The notes: generated by a model from the sequence alone, not told the origin. 64,000 bases of DNA from Xanthomonas rydalmerensis (GCF_033170385.1 NZ_CP126170.1:3496001-3560000); one strand, 5' to 3'. Counted from the first letter of the stretch, positions 27,301 to 35,905 are shown. Program-made: numbers and translations.

Positions 27301-27952
27301 ACCCGGGACCCGGGACCCGGGACTCGGAAGGGCGAGGCAGGCCGGCTTGCCACTGCTTGCGCAGCAGAGCCAGTTCGGCCTCGGAGAACACGCCGTCTTC
27401 AATGGCCGACAGCATCCTGCCGATGCCGATCTCGTCGTCGATGCTGGGAATCGAGGTGCCGGCTTGTTCCGGGTCCCGGGTCCCGGGTCCCGCGTCCCGT
27501 GCGCGCCCGGCGCGCGCCACCACGTCCTCGATCATCTCCACCAGGCCCATCTTCATGCCGTCGTTGGGGTGGTAGATGCGCTCCACGCCGTAGGCCTGCA
27601 GCTCGGCGATTTCCTCGGGGGTGATGGTGCCGCCACCGCCGCCGAACACCCGCACATGGCCGGCGCCGCGCTCGCGCAGCATGTCCACCATGTACTTGAA
27701 GTACTCCACGTGGCCGCCCTGGTAGGACGACAGCGCGATCGCATCGGCATCCTCGTGCAGCGCCGCGCGCACCACGTCCTCGACGCTGCGGTTGTGGCCG
27801 AGATGGATCACCTCGGCGCCCTGCGCCTGGATCAGGCGGCGCATGATGTTGATCGCCGCATCGTGGCCGTCGAACAGGCTGGCGGCGGTGACGAAACGCA
27901 AGGGACTGGCGTCCGTCTGCGGCAACGGAACGCGGGACGCGGGAAGGCTCAT
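24359..27952 (-). CDS. icmF: IcmF: fused B12-dependent isobutyryl-CoA/methylmalonyl-CoA mutase
   Basis: A 1197-residue fusion. An N-terminal cobalamin domain ([11 protein letters not shown], His30 as the axial ligand) is followed by a linker and a MeaB-like G-protein chaperone (P-loop [12 protein letters not shown] at about 228-239). A large acyl-CoA mutase domain follows (RIYHPND and others, TIM barrel, with [11 protein letters not shown] and [17 protein letters not shown]). This order is the IcmF family, which rearranges isobutyryl-CoA/n-butyryl-CoA or related branched acyl-CoAs; the exact substrate cannot be read from the sequence. ATG 27952 was chosen over GTG 27961; neither has a good ribosome site. 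Two GGGACCC-heptad insertions lie in the inter-domain linkers. Confidence 0.92.
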   Translation of the reverse strand: MSLPASRVPLPQTDASPLRFVTAASLFDGHDAAINIMRRLIQAQGAEVIHLGHNRSVEDVVRAALHEDADAIALSSYQGGHVEYFKYMVDMLRERGAGHVRVFGGGGGTITPEEIAELQAYGVERIYHPNDGMKMGLVEMIEDVVARAGRARDAGPGTRDPEQAGTSIPSIDDEIGIGRMLSAIEDGVFSEAELALLRKQWQAGLPRPSESRVPGPGSRSGRAAPVLGLTGTGGAGKSSVTDELLNRFLASFPQMRIAVVSVDPSRRRTGGALLGDRIRMNALRSPRVYMRSMATRRQHAATNRVLKDCIALLKGIGYDLVIVETAGIGQSDSEIVDLVDFPVYVMTSDYGAPSQLEKIDMLDFAELVVLNKYDRRGAEDALRDVRKQWRRNRAAFQLEDEAVPVYPTIASQFNDPGVSWMFVNLCRLLREKLDAQTEAAAGSPGAQAHCDFRPQLDTTLKEPRATVLIPGARVRYLAEIAEQGRALNAGVLRQAEAADRAQAFWQALHELQDPQLPAQLELYAAQDLLPAPRTSAEASAAAVDASLLLLRQRYNDALQSLSNESLKLLREWPQRLKSITDPVTEYAVRGKPIRVENYRQSLSHQSIPKIAAPRYKSWGELLTFLGKENLPGSYPYTGGVYPYRRTGEDPIRMFAGEGTPERTNRRFHYLSVGQPAARLSTAFDSVTLYGEDPAPRPDIYGKIGNSGVNIPTLDDMKKLYSGFDLCAPTTSVSMTINGPAPMILAMFMNTAIDQQVEKYLKADAQRWAQAEQTLARLFEGRERPRYHGELPPGNDGLGLALLGVSGEQLVDAPTYAQIKAQTLSSVRGTVQADILKEDQAQNTCIFSTEFALRMMGDIQQYFVEQKVRNFYSVSISGYHIAEAGANPISQLAFTLSNGFTIVEYYLARGMHIDDFAPNLSFFFSNGMDPEYTVIGRVARRIWARAMRERYGGNERSQMMKYHIQTSGRSLHAQEIQFNDIRTTLQALYALFDNCNSLHTNAYDEAITTPTEESVRRAVAIQMIINKELGLNFCENPWQGSFIVEQLTDLVEEAVYKEFEAISERGGVLGAMDTMYQRGKIQEESLYYEHKKHDGSLPLVGVNTFLPKERAGETATEIELIRSTEQEKDQQIGNVRDWQQRRNALALAADGAGLGALQRTARERRNVFAALMEAVKTHSLGQISHALYEVGGEYRRNM
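27298..27329 (+). repeat. GGGACCC heptad array inside icmF (linker 2)
   Basis: About four and a half tandem units of GGGACCC (with one GGGACTC) lie within the icmF coding sequence. They encode a VPGPGSR-type stretch (about residues 211-219) immediately before the MeaB P-loop. The phase is preserved. Confidence 0.8.
27468..27505 (-). repeat. Inverted GGGACCC heptad array inside icmF (linker 1)
   Basis: About five units of the same heptad in the opposite orientation (GGGTCCC on the plus strand) encode a [12 protein letters not shown] stretch (about residues 155-162), 140 bp from the other array. It is also in phase, so the protein stays full-length. Confidence 0.8.
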
Positions 27953-28159
27953 CGTGCGCACATCGAAAAGAGAATGCCGCGATTCTAGGCGCGCAGCGCG
28001 ACACGGGCAGGTTGCGCTGCAGCATGCGCGTCCACGCCGCGTGCCGCCGCGCCCGCCTATCCGGCGGATGAATAGGCTCTCCCGAGCGCGTCAACACCTC
28101 CCCGGGCCGCGGCGTTTCCTCCCGCGTCGGCACCCCGCCGATGCCTTCGGAGAAATCGC

Positions 28160-28477
28160 ATGTTCGCTCGTCCCTTGTTGCTGGCCTCCCTGCTCGGCGG
28201 CGCGCTCGCCGGCGGCATGGCCGTCGCGCCCGCGCAGGCGCGCGAGGTGGTGGAACTGTCGGTCCGCGCCGCGCCGCCGCCGCCGCGGGTGGAACGGGTG
28301 GTGGTGCGTCCCGGCTATGTCTGGATGCCCGGCTACTGGCAGTGGAACGGGTACCACCACGTCTGGGTCGCCGGCCGCTATGTGGTGGAACGGCCGGGCT
28401 ACGTCTACGTCGGCCCGCGCTGGGAGCACTACGGCCCCGCCTATCGCTTCCACGCCGGGTACTGGGTCCGCCGCTGA
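28160..28477 (+). CDS. YXWGXW-type secreted protein
   Basis: A 105-residue protein with a signal peptide (about 26 residues, ending AQAR) and Tyr/Trp/His/Pro-rich repeats: PGYVWMPGYWQWNGYHHVWVAGRYVVERPGYVYVGPRW...GYWVRR. The WxPGYW..WNGxxHxWVxG pattern is the YXWGXW repeat domain of secreted Gram-negative proteins. The function is unknown. It diverges from icmF and has GGAGA upstream of the ATG. Confidence 0.82.
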   Translation: MFARPLLLASLLGGALAGGMAVAPAQAREVVELSVRAAPPPPRVERVVVRPGYVWMPGYWQWNGYHHVWVAGRYVVERPGYVYVGPRWEHYGPAYRFHAGYWVRR

Positions 28478-28624
28478 TGCATCGCCCCACAGCGCCGCGC
28501 GTGACCGCCATGCTGGCGGCGCGCGCGGCTGCGTGCCCACCGATGCATGGCCGCCGGCCCGCATGGCGTACCGCGACACACGCGGTGCCGGCGTTCGGCC
28601 GCTGCCCGCTGCGCAGCTGCGAAG

Positions 28625-28680
28625 AGACTTCAGCCCCGGCGCCGACTGTCAGACGTCGGGGCTGAAGCCCCTCCCACAAT
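28625..28680 (+). repeat. Truncated REP-like palindromic repeat
   Basis: The arm GTCGGGGCTGAAGCCCCTCC (part of a longer arm ending CCCACAA at 28679) is complete. The inverted partner is degenerate (GAGACTTCAGCCCCGG). The same arm, with one base changed, is at 47018-47041. The palindrome CAATGCAATCGCATTG follows it. Confidence 0.75.
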
Positions 28681-28899
28681 GCAATCGCATTGTCGGCGGC
28701 CGCCACGGGACTGACCGCCGCCGCTCGCCCGCTCTTCCCCGTCCGCCGGGCACCGCCTCCACCGAGAGCCGCCCTGGTCCGCGATCTCAGCATCGGCCCG
28801 GGCAAACGGGCACGCTGCCGTCCCTTGCGTCGCACAGCACGGCGAGATGCCCGCACCGCGGGGCCATGGCGTCATCGCGCGGGCAGCCGGCAATTGCTT

Positions 28900-28957
28900 T
28901 AAAATGCCGGCATCGCGACGCTCAGGGCCTGTTCCGGAACCGTCGCGTTTTTGTTTT
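28900..28957 (+). promoter_or_regulatory. Possible promoter and terminator-like leader hairpin of the amino-acid dehydrogenase
   Basis: A -10-like TAAAAT (28900-28905) has no good -35 partner. It is followed by the hairpin CGCGACG (28914-28920) and CGTCGCG (28941-28947), with the palindrome GTTCCGGAAC between the arms and TTTTTGTTTTG after it. This is a strong intrinsic terminator shape 66 bases before the dehydrogenase ATG. It could be an attenuator or the end of a short RNA. Confidence 0.5.
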
Positions 28958-29022
28958 GCGCCACCCACCAGGCACGTTCCTGGACCATGGTGCCTGACAC
29001 CTGCAACGCCAGCGGAGCCCCC

Positions 29023-30123
29023 ATGCTTTTCGAAACGCTAGCCAACACCGGCCACGAACAGGTCGTCTTCTGCCACAACCGCGACGTGGGACTGCAGGCG
29101 ATCATCGCCATCCACAACACCGTGCTCGGCCCGGCGCTAGGCGGCGTGCGCATGCGCCCCTACGCCAACACCGAGTCCGCCCTGCAGGACGCGCTGCGGC
29201 TCAGCCGCACCATGACCTACAAGAACGCGCTGGCCGGGCTCAACATCGGCGGCGGCAAGGCGGTGATCATCGGCGATCCGAAGAGCGACAAGTCCGAAGC
29301 GCTGTTCCGCGCCTTCGGCCGCTACGTCGATTCGCTGGGCGGCCGCTACATCACCGCCGAGGACGTCGGCACCGACGTCAACGACATGGAGCAGATCTAC
29401 CTGGAAACCGAGTACGTCACCGGCGTGCACCAGGTGCACGGCGGCTCCGGCGACCCGGCCCCGTTCACCGCCTACGGCGCGCTGCAGGCGCTGATGGCCT
29501 CGCTGCAACGCAAGTTCGGCCACGAGGAGATCGGCAAGACCAGCATCGCCGTGCAGGGCCTGGGCCACATCGGCATGGAGCTGGTGAAGCTGCTCAAGGA
29601 ACGCGGCGCCAAGCTGTACGTGACCGACCTGGACCCCGCGCTGGTCGCGCGCGCTGTGGCCGAATACGGCGCAGAATCGGTCGACCCGGACGACATCTAC
29701 GACGTCGCCGCCGACGTGCTGGCGCCGTGCGCCATGGAGAGCGCGCTCGACGAGGCCAAGCTGCCGCGGCTCAAGGTCAAGATCGTCTGCGGCACCGCCA
29801 ACAACCAGTTGGCCAATCCCGCCGTCGGCGAGGAATTGCACCGCCGCGGCATCCTCTACGCGCCCGACTACGCGGTCAACGCCGGCGGGGTGATGAACGT
29901 GTCGCTGGAGATCGACGGCTACAACCGCGAACGTGCGATGCGACTGATCCGCAGCATGTACCACAACCTCGGCAAGATCTTCGACCTGTCCGAGCGCGAG
30001 AACATTCCGCCGCAACAGGCCGCCGACCGCATCGCCGAGGCGCGCATGCAGGCGATCGGCAAGCTCAAGCTGCCGCTGGGCCGCACCGCACCGCGCTCGA
30101 TGGGCCATCTGCGCGGCGAGTGA
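29023..30123 (+). CDS. ldh: Leucine/phenylalanine/valine dehydrogenase
   Basis: A 366-residue NAD-dependent amino-acid dehydrogenase of the Glu/Leu/Phe/Val family, deaminating branched-chain or aromatic amino acids to 2-oxo acids. The catalytic segment LGPALGGVRM...YKNALAGLNIGGGKAVI has the conserved lysines, followed by ITAEDVGTDVNDM. The Rossmann motif is VQGLGHIGMELVKLL (GxGxxG, about residue 182). Residues VSLEIDGYNRERAMRL close the family pattern. ATG 29023 follows GCGGAGC. It is preceded by a terminator-like leader hairpin, which may control it. Confidence 0.9.
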   Translation: MLFETLANTGHEQVVFCHNRDVGLQAIIAIHNTVLGPALGGVRMRPYANTESALQDALRLSRTMTYKNALAGLNIGGGKAVIIGDPKSDKSEALFRAFGRYVDSLGGRYITAEDVGTDVNDMEQIYLETEYVTGVHQVHGGSGDPAPFTAYGALQALMASLQRKFGHEEIGKTSIAVQGLGHIGMELVKLLKERGAKLYVTDLDPALVARAVAEYGAESVDPDDIYDVAADVLAPCAMESALDEAKLPRLKVKIVCGTANNQLANPAVGEELHRRGILYAPDYAVNAGGVMNVSLEIDGYNRERAMRLIRSMYHNLGKIFDLSERENIPPQQAADRIAEARMQAIGKLKLPLGRTAPRSMGHLRGE

Positions 30124-30242
30124 CGCCGCGCGCCGCCTGCGCCGCAGGCGGAAGAGCTACAGATCGCAGGGCCGGGACGCCCCGGCCCTGCCTGACTGAT
30201 CGACCCCGAGCCGGCGCAGGACGCGCCGGACGGATACGGGAC

Positions 30243-33077
30243 TCAGAAGCCCAGGCGATAGTTCAGCGACACCGCGCGGTCGTCGCCGCGCGGCCCGAAG
30301 CGCTGGTCGTAGCCCAGGCCGAGCAGCGCGCCGTTCCAGCGCGTCTGCAGGCTGGCGCCGAACAGCCCGCCCGAGCGCGCCGGCTGCAGGTCCACCAGCG
30401 GCGCCCACGCGTTCACGCCGACGAAGCTGGCCTGCCGCTCCAAGCCCTGCGTGGCCAGCGTCTGCTGCCACTCGGCATAGCCCTGCAGCGACCAGCCGCG
30501 CCCGCCGAATCCGCCCCGCAGGCCGGCCAGCGCCTGGCTGCGCGAGGAACTGGCCGCGCCGGCCATCAGCCCGAAGCCATCGCCGCCCTGTTCGCGGAAG
30601 CCATCGCTGTCGATGCGGCTGTAGTCAGCGCCGGCATACGGGGTCAGCCACGCCGGGCCGCGCCCGAACCGATAGCCGACCTCGACGCTGGAGGACAGGA
30701 AGCGCCCGGCATAGCGGCTGGAGGCGTCGGCGACGGTGTCGCCAAGCAGCAGGCTGCGGTCGAGCTGGCGCTGATACTGGCCGCTGCCCAGTTGCGCCAG
30801 CGCGTAGGCATTGCCGGCCATCGCACCGAGATAGGCCTGGCCCTGCACCTGGCGGTTGCGGCTGCGGTCCAGGCTGCCGGCATCGCTGGCGCGGCTCTCG
30901 CCGAAAGCGACGCCGGCGACGAGGTGGTCGTTCAGGCGCAGGTCCTGGCCCATCAGCCAGCCATCGAGTTGGAACTCGCTGCCGGCGAAGCTGCCCTGCC
31001 CGGTCTCGCCCAGGCGCTGGCTCCAGGCGCCGACCGCGCGCGGTCGTTCGACCAACGTGTCGAAGCGGCTGGACAGCGCGCGCCGCTGCAGGTCCATGGT
31101 GTCGAAGGTCATCGCGGTGGCCGCGGCGTGCGCCTCGCCGGACAGGCTGCGCAGCGTCGCCGACGCCGCCGCCACGCTCGGCGACTGCTGCACTGCGCCG
31201 GCCGCCTTAAGCAGGGCGCCGTCGACCGTGGCCGGGTCGTGGCTCAGCTGCGTGTTGAGCTGCGCGAACGCCGCATCCACGCGCGTCGCCGACGCCAGAG
31301 TGGCCGCAGTGATGTTGCCGAAACTGGCCGCGGCGGCGGTGACGCTCAGCGACTGCACGGTGATCGAGGCGCTGGTGGCGTCGTAGGACAGGAACGAGGT
31401 CAGGAACACGTTCGACGGCGTGGTCACCGAGGCGAACGTGCCGGTGAGCCCGCCGTTGGCCTCCAGCACCCTGTACGCGGTGTTGTTGACCACGTAGTCG
31501 CGCTTGCCCAGCACGTACAGCGAACCGCCCTGCAGGACGGCGCTGCCGCCGACCGAGAGCTTGTCGCCGACCAGCAGGGCCAGCCGGCCGTTGCTGCTCT
31601 GCACGTAGTTGCCGCTCAGGCTCAGGGTGGCCGCGCCGACCTGGAAGGTGCCGGCATTGGCGACGCTGCCGCCGAGCGCGCCGGTGCCGACGAAGGTGGC
31701 GCCATTGCTGATCGCCACGTTCGAGCTGCCCAGGCTGGCCGCGCTGAGCGTGCCGCCCTGCACCTGGGTGTCGCCGCTGTAAGTATTCTGGGTGCCGCTC
31801 AGGGTCAGCGTGCCGCTGCCCTGCTTGATCAGGCCACCGCTGCCGGCGATGTCGTTGGCCCAGGTCGAACTGCCGGTGAACCCCACGGTCACGTCGCCCC
31901 AGTCGAAGCGGCCAGGTCCCTGCACCGCCTTGCCGACGTTGAGCAGGCCGTAGCCGAAGGTCGCGTCCACGCCCGGCGTGCCCAGGTCGGTGGCGGTGCC
32001 GAGCAGGGTCTGCCGGACCAGGTCGTTGGTGAAATACGGGAAGGCCTGCCAGACCAGCGCCGCCGCACCGGACACCAGCGGCGCCGCGAACGAGGTGCCG
32101 CTGCCGTAGTAGTAGTCGGGGTTGCTGGCGGAGGTGGCCTTGGGATCGACGAACACCTCGGTGCCGGGCGCGACCAGGCAGTAGCGCATCGCCGCGCCGC
32201 AGGCGTTGGAATACGAGGCCAGTTGCGTGCCGGTGCTCGAATCCGTCGCCGCCACCACCAGCCAGCCACGCTCCAGGTCCGCCGCCGGCAGGGTGCCGTT
32301 GGGGCCGGACTTGCTGGGCAGCGAAGCGATGTCCGAGGGCGTGGACTTGGATTCGTTGCCGGCGGCGAACACCACCAGGCCACCGTTGCCGATCACGAAC
32401 GGGCGGTACTCGGCGGCGATGGCGTTGGTCGAGTTCAGGTCGGTCCAGTAGATGCCGCCCCAGGAGTTGTTCATCACCTTGACGCCGGCATTGATCAGGT
32501 CCTGGTGGACCTGGGTCAGGCCCAGCCCGCCACTGACCTGGTTGCCGCTGCCGCTGCCGTCGTCCTTGGGCGGGGTATCGGCAATGATGCGTGCGGACAC
32601 GATCTGCGCGCCCGGCGCGATGCCGCCCGGCCACTGCCCGACCGACTTGCCCGCCGCCAGTTGCGCCACGGTGGTGCCGTGGCCGTCGACGTCGTCGACC
32701 TTGGTGTTGTTCTGGCTCGGATCGACGTAGATCAGGTTCGACACCACCCGCCCGGCCAGCGCCGGATGGTTGCGGTTGACGCCGGTGTCGACCACGCCGA
32801 TGCGGTAGCCGCTGCCGTCGTAGCCGGCGCTGTGCGCGGCCAGCGTATTGGTCAGGGTCAGATGCGCGTCGAACGCCGGCTGCGGCGGCGGTGGCGAGGT
32901 CGGAGGCGGTGACGTCGGCGGCGGAGGGGGCGGCGGCGGCGGTGGGGGCGGAGGCGGCGAGGTCGGCGGCGGACTGCCATGGACCAGATTGCCGCCACCG
33001 CCACCGCCGCCACCGCACGAGGTCAGCGCAACCGCTACCGCGGCCGCCAGCAGCGACCGTGCCATCAATGCCCGCAT
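30243..33077 (-). CDS. Subtilisin-like autotransporter serine protease with lipobox
   Basis: A 944-residue type V autotransporter. The N-terminus has a signal sequence ending LTSC (Cys21), a lipobox, then Gly- and Pro-rich spacers (a run of 14 prolines). The S8 subtilase domain has Asp near 97 (IGVVDTG), His near 133 (DGHGTTVA), Asn near 241 and Ser near 329 (GTSFAAP). Autotransporter-associated beta-helix repeats follow (TLTLSGTQNTYSGDTQVQGG), then a 12-strand barrel ending SLNYRLGF. It is likely surface protease. ATG 33077 has GAGGGGAAG upstream; the lipobox on an autotransporter is unusual. Confidence 0.88.
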   Translation of the reverse strand: MRALMARSLLAAAVAVALTSCGGGGGGGGNLVHGSPPPTSPPPPPPPPPPPPPPTSPPPTSPPPPQPAFDAHLTLTNTLAAHSAGYDGSGYRIGVVDTGVNRNHPALAGRVVSNLIYVDPSQNNTKVDDVDGHGTTVAQLAAGKSVGQWPGGIAPGAQIVSARIIADTPPKDDGSGSGNQVSGGLGLTQVHQDLINAGVKVMNNSWGGIYWTDLNSTNAIAAEYRPFVIGNGGLVVFAAGNESKSTPSDIASLPSKSGPNGTLPAADLERGWLVVAATDSSTGTQLASYSNACGAAMRYCLVAPGTEVFVDPKATSASNPDYYYGSGTSFAAPLVSGAAALVWQAFPYFTNDLVRQTLLGTATDLGTPGVDATFGYGLLNVGKAVQGPGRFDWGDVTVGFTGSSTWANDIAGSGGLIKQGSGTLTLSGTQNTYSGDTQVQGGTLSAASLGSSNVAISNGATFVGTGALGGSVANAGTFQVGAATLSLSGNYVQSSNGRLALLVGDKLSVGGSAVLQGGSLYVLGKRDYVVNNTAYRVLEANGGLTGTFASVTTPSNVFLTSFLSYDATSASITVQSLSVTAAAASFGNITAATLASATRVDAAFAQLNTQLSHDPATVDGALLKAAGAVQQSPSVAAASATLRSLSGEAHAAATAMTFDTMDLQRRALSSRFDTLVERPRAVGAWSQRLGETGQGSFAGSEFQLDGWLMGQDLRLNDHLVAGVAFGESRASDAGSLDRSRNRQVQGQAYLGAMAGNAYALAQLGSGQYQRQLDRSLLLGDTVADASSRYAGRFLSSSVEVGYRFGRGPAWLTPYAGADYSRIDSDGFREQGGDGFGLMAGAASSSRSQALAGLRGGFGGRGWSLQGYAEWQQTLATQGLERQASFVGVNAWAPLVDLQPARSGGLFGASLQTRWNGALLGLGYDQRFGPRGDDRAVSLNYRLGF

Positions 33078-33266
33078 GTTCTTCCCCTCTACCTTGATCT
33101 GCCGCACCGACCGGTGCCATTCCATTCATCGGCCGTCGGCGACGGCGATGACCCACGCCAATCTACACCGAAACAGCGTTCGCGAAACGGCCACCCCAGG
33201 CACCTGCGATTGGCAGAACCCGCGCCGCGGCCGATAATCGGAAAACCACTTTCGTAAGGGTTTGCC

Positions 33267-34442
33267 ATGACCGAGATCGTCATCGCCGCGGCCAAGCGCA
33301 CCGCCATCGGCGCGTTCCTGGGCCAGTTCAACGGCGTACCCACGCCGACGCTGGGCGCCGCGGCCATCCGCGCCGCGCTGGAGCAGTCCGGCATCCCCGC
33401 CGCGGATGTCTCCGAAGTCATCATGGGCTGCGTGCTGCCGGCCAATCTCGGCCAAGCTCCCGCCCGCCAGGCCGCGCGCGCGGCCGGCGTGCCCGACGGC
33501 ACCGGCGCCACCACCATCAACAAGGTCTGCGGCTCGGGCATGAAGGCAGTGATGCTCGGCCACGACCTGATCAAGGCCGGGTCGGCCAGCATCGTCGTCG
33601 CCGGCGGTATGGAGTCGATGAGCAACGCGCCGCACATGCTGCCGAACTCGCGCACCGGCAACCGCTACGGCAACTTCCAGGCGGTCGACCACATGGCCTG
33701 GGACGGCCTGACCAATCCCGACGACGGCCAGGCGATGGGCGTGTTCGGCGAGGCCACCGCGGAGAAGTTCGGCTTCAGCCGCAAGGACCAGGACGCGTTC
33801 GCGATCGAATCGGTGAACCGCGCGCAGGCCGCGCAGCGCGATGGCGCCTTCGCTGCGGAAATCGTCCCCGTGACCGTCGCCACCCGCAAGGGCGAGGTGC
33901 AGGTCGACAGCGACGAGCAGCCGGGCAAGTCCGACGTGACCAAGATCCCGGCGCTGAAGCCGGCGTTCAAGAAGGACGGCACGGTCACCGCGGCCAGTTC
34001 CTCGAGCATCTCCGACGGCGCCGCCGCGCTGGTGCTGCTGGGTGCCGACGAGGCCGCGCGCCGCGGCGTCGCGCCGCTGGCGCGGATCGTCGGCCACGCG
34101 ACCTTCTCGCAGGCGCCGGAATGGTTCACCACCGCACCGGTCGGCGCGATCCGCAAGCTGCTCGATCAGGTGGGCTGGAGCCTGGACCAGGTCGACCTGT
34201 TCGAGATCAACGAAGCCTTCGCCGTGGTGGCCATGGTGCCGATCAAGGAACTGGGCCTGGACCATGCCAAGATCAACGTCCAAGGCGGTGCCTGTGCGCT
34301 CGGCCATCCGATCGGCGCCTCCGGTGCGCGCCTGCTGGTGACATTGCTAAATGCGTTGCGCAGCCGTGGCGGCCGCCGCGGAATCGCGACCCTGTGCATC
34401 GGGGGTGGCGAAGCGACAGCGGTCGCCATCGAATTGATTTGA
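33267..34442 (+). CDS. Acetyl-CoA C-acetyltransferase (thiolase)
   Basis: A 391-residue biosynthetic/degradative thiolase. The nucleophilic Cys88 lies in INKVCGSGMKA. The motifs CALGHPIGASGAR (His347) and CIGGGEATA (Cys377) complete the thiolase active site. The length is typical of acetoacetyl-CoA thiolases such as PhaA/AtoB, and the gene is in the neighbourhood of the IcmF mutase and leucine dehydrogenase, so it may act in acetyl-CoA/acetoacetyl-CoA exchange or branched-chain breakdown. ATG 33267 is preceded by AAGGGTT. The frame is separated from the autotransporter by a divergent 189-base gap. Confidence 0.92.
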   Translation: MTEIVIAAAKRTAIGAFLGQFNGVPTPTLGAAAIRAALEQSGIPAADVSEVIMGCVLPANLGQAPARQAARAAGVPDGTGATTINKVCGSGMKAVMLGHDLIKAGSASIVVAGGMESMSNAPHMLPNSRTGNRYGNFQAVDHMAWDGLTNPDDGQAMGVFGEATAEKFGFSRKDQDAFAIESVNRAQAAQRDGAFAAEIVPVTVATRKGEVQVDSDEQPGKSDVTKIPALKPAFKKDGTVTAASSSSISDGAAALVLLGADEAARRGVAPLARIVGHATFSQAPEWFTTAPVGAIRKLLDQVGWSLDQVDLFEINEAFAVVAMVPIKELGLDHAKINVQGGACALGHPIGASGARLLVTLLNALRSRGGRRGIATLCIGGGEATAVAIELI

Positions 34443-34484
34443 CTGGAATTAACCCCTGAAACACAAAAATGAATGCGCGTGCGC

Positions 34485-34512
34485 TTGACAGCCGACTTTG
34501 GCTTGTCATCAT
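34485..34512 (+). promoter_or_regulatory. Sigma-70-like promoter of the first Ala-rich lipoprotein
   Basis: A consensus -35 box TTGACA (34485-34490), a 16-base spacer and CATCAT (34507-34512) lie about 50 bases before the lipoprotein ATG. The arms TGACAGCC and GGCTTGTCA form an imperfect dyad spanning the spacer, a possible operator. Confidence 0.55.
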
Positions 34513-34564
34513 GTTGAGGGCGCGCATTCGCGCGTTGCCTAACTAAACGACGAGGATAGACACA

Positions 34565-34906
34565 ATGAGCATCAACAAGCTGCTGATCGCAATGGCCCTG
34601 GGCCTGGCCCTGGCCGCGTGCTCGAAGCAGGAGCAGGCCCAGGACGCCGCGCAGTCGGCTAACGAAGCCGCCACCGACGCCCAGGCTGCTGCCGACCAGT
34701 CGGCTGCCGCCGGCGCCCCGACCGCCGACGCCTCTCAGGCTGCTGCCGACACCGCCGCGACCGCCGCCAACACCGCTGCCGACGCTTCGGCCGCTGCCGC
34801 CGCTGCCCCGACCGATGCCGCTGCCGACAAGGCTGCCGACACCGCCAAGGCTGCGGAAGACACCGCCGACAAGGCCAAGGACGCTGCTCAGGAAGCCAAG
34901 AAGTAA
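34565..34906 (+). CDS. Ala-rich helical lipoprotein
   Basis: A 113-residue lipoprotein with a signal sequence ending LAAC (lipobox, Cys20), followed by a mature part that is over 40% alanine with regularly spaced Asp, Lys, Gln and Thr (TAAATAANTAADASAAAAAAPTD, DKAADTAKAAEDTADKAKDAAQEAKK). It looks like a continuous amphipathic helix, similar to Lpp/LEA-like surface proteins. A strong promoter with a dyad precedes it and an intrinsic terminator follows, so it is a monocistronic unit. The function is unknown. A similar gene lies 600 bases downstream. Confidence 0.82.
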   Translation: MSINKLLIAMALGLALAACSKQEQAQDAAQSANEAATDAQAAADQSAAAGAPTADASQAAADTAATAANTAADASAAAAAAPTDAAADKAADTAKAAEDTADKAKDAAQEAKK

Positions 34907-34931
34907 TCACTTCTTGCTTTTTGCAGTCCTG

Positions 34932-34965
34932 AAAGAGCCGCTGGTCCGCCAGCGGCTTTTTCTTT
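34932..34965 (+). terminator. Intrinsic terminator after the first Ala-rich lipoprotein
   Basis: An 8-bp perfect stem (GCCGCTGG / CCAGCGGC) with a TCCG loop is preceded by A-rich sequence and followed by TTTTTCTTT. It is the clearest Rho-independent terminator in the window, 30 bases after the stop. Confidence 0.9.
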
Positions 34966-35504
34966 GCCTGGCGATTGGCGGGTGCGACGACGAATGGGTG
35001 CGATCGGCACCGCACCGCGCTGCTGCCTCCGGGCGATCGCAATAGCGGCGCTATCACGCCGCGACGCGCGCAGACGCCACAGCGCTGCGCGCCCGGTGTC
35101 GTTGCACACGCCCCCCGCGGCACATGCCGCGCACGCACCCACGCCAACGTGAGGTTGCCGCTCCGCCGCGATGCAGGCGCCCACGCACGCACTGCGCGAC
35201 ACGTGGCAAATCTCCCCGCAGGCTGGGGCATGGCGGGCCCGGCTCGCCGACACTGCTATCGGGAATCGCGTACCGCCTTCGCGCCGGCGCACCAAGTACC
35301 GCGAATCGGCCGATGAAGATTTCGACCGCTCTGTCCACCCGTGAACGCATGGCGCGCGCATGACAGGACGCGCTGGGCCCGTCCCACGCCACACGTCCCT
35401 CCCTGCGCCGCCATCCTGAACACTTGCCCGCGCGCCTTGACGCAGGCTGCATGCGCGCCCGCCTAGGCTGCGCCGCGTCACCCACCCGTGGACGGAGAAG
35501 CCGC
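34966..35504 (+). other. Intergenic stretch between the two Ala-rich lipoproteins
   Basis: About 540 bases with no supported gene. Frames on both strands are GC-driven and Arg/Ala-rich. A TTGACG box at 35437-35442 upstream of the second lipoprotein has no -10 partner at normal spacing. I see no RNA gene. Confidence 0.5.
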
Positions 35505-35858
35505 ATGAACAAGACCCCGATCGTGGCCCTGCTGGGCGCCCTCGCACTGGCCGGCTGCCAGGGTCCCGAATCGCAGCAGGCGCAACGCGACGCCAAGGTC
35601 GCGGCCGAGCAGACCGGCGAAGCCGCCAAGGAGGCCGCGGGCCAGGTCGCGCAGACCGGGCGCGAGGTCGCCGCCGACGCGCGCGACGCCGCGCACCGTG
35701 CCGCCAATTCCGAGGCCGTGCAGGACGCCTCGGCGGCGGCCAAGCAAATGGCGGCCGATGCCAGCGAAGCCACCGCGAATGCGGCGCAGAAGGTCGCCGA
35801 CAAGGCCCGCGAGAACGCCAACGAAGACCCGCACAACGGCGACCGCGAGCGCCATTGA
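35505..35858 (+). CDS. Second Ala-rich helical lipoprotein
   Basis: A 117-residue lipoprotein with signal sequence MNKTPIVALLGALALAGC (lipobox LAGC, Cys18), followed by a charged, Ala-rich amphipathic helix (AEQTGEAAKEAAGQVAQTGREVAADARDAAH..., VQDASAAAKQMAADASEATANAAQKVADKARENA). It is similar in composition and length to the lipoprotein ending at 34906 but not identical in motif order, so they may be old paralogues. The ATG follows GACGGAGAAG. Two hairpins lie between its stop and the GGDEF gene. Confidence 0.8.
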   Translation: MNKTPIVALLGALALAGCQGPESQQAQRDAKVAAEQTGEAAKEAAGQVAQTGREVAADARDAAHRAANSEAVQDASAAAKQMAADASEATANAAQKVADKARENANEDPHNGDRERH

Positions 35859-35863
35859 GTCAC

Positions 35864-35893
35864 CTGCCGCTCCCGCACATGCGGGGGCGGCAG
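35864..35893 (+). terminator. Strong hairpin after the second lipoprotein gene
   Basis: A 14-bp stem (CTGCCGCTCCCGCA / TGCGGGGGCGGCAG, one T-G pair) with a CA loop lies 5 bases after the stop codon. There is no T-run after it; it is probably a stabilising 3' hairpin. Confidence 0.55.
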
Positions 35894-35905
35894 CCGCCGT
35901 GCAGC

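Larger units (their letters stand above)
28478..29022 (+). other. 545-base region upstream of the amino-acid dehydrogenase
   Basis: No gene is supported. It holds a truncated REP-like element (28625-28680), a stretch of GC-rich sequence with no pattern, and the promoter/leader hairpin of the dehydrogenase gene (28900-28957). Confidence 0.6.

Noticed and set aside
27298..27505. The icmF heptad arrays as an assembly error or frameshift
   Set aside because: Both arrays keep the icmF frame open, and the encoded linkers are compatible with the flanking domains.
22061..27988. A 1975-codon open frame on the plus strand opposite icmF, the HDOD gene and the M50 gene
   Set aside because: It is antisense to three well-supported genes and its translation is Gln/Arg/His/Ala-rich without domains. 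Long stop-free antisense frames are expected in high-GC DNA with strong codon bias.
29727..32912. A 1061-codon plus-strand open frame opposite the autotransporter
   Set aside because: It is antisense to the subtilase, is Arg/Ala/Gly-rich and has no motif.
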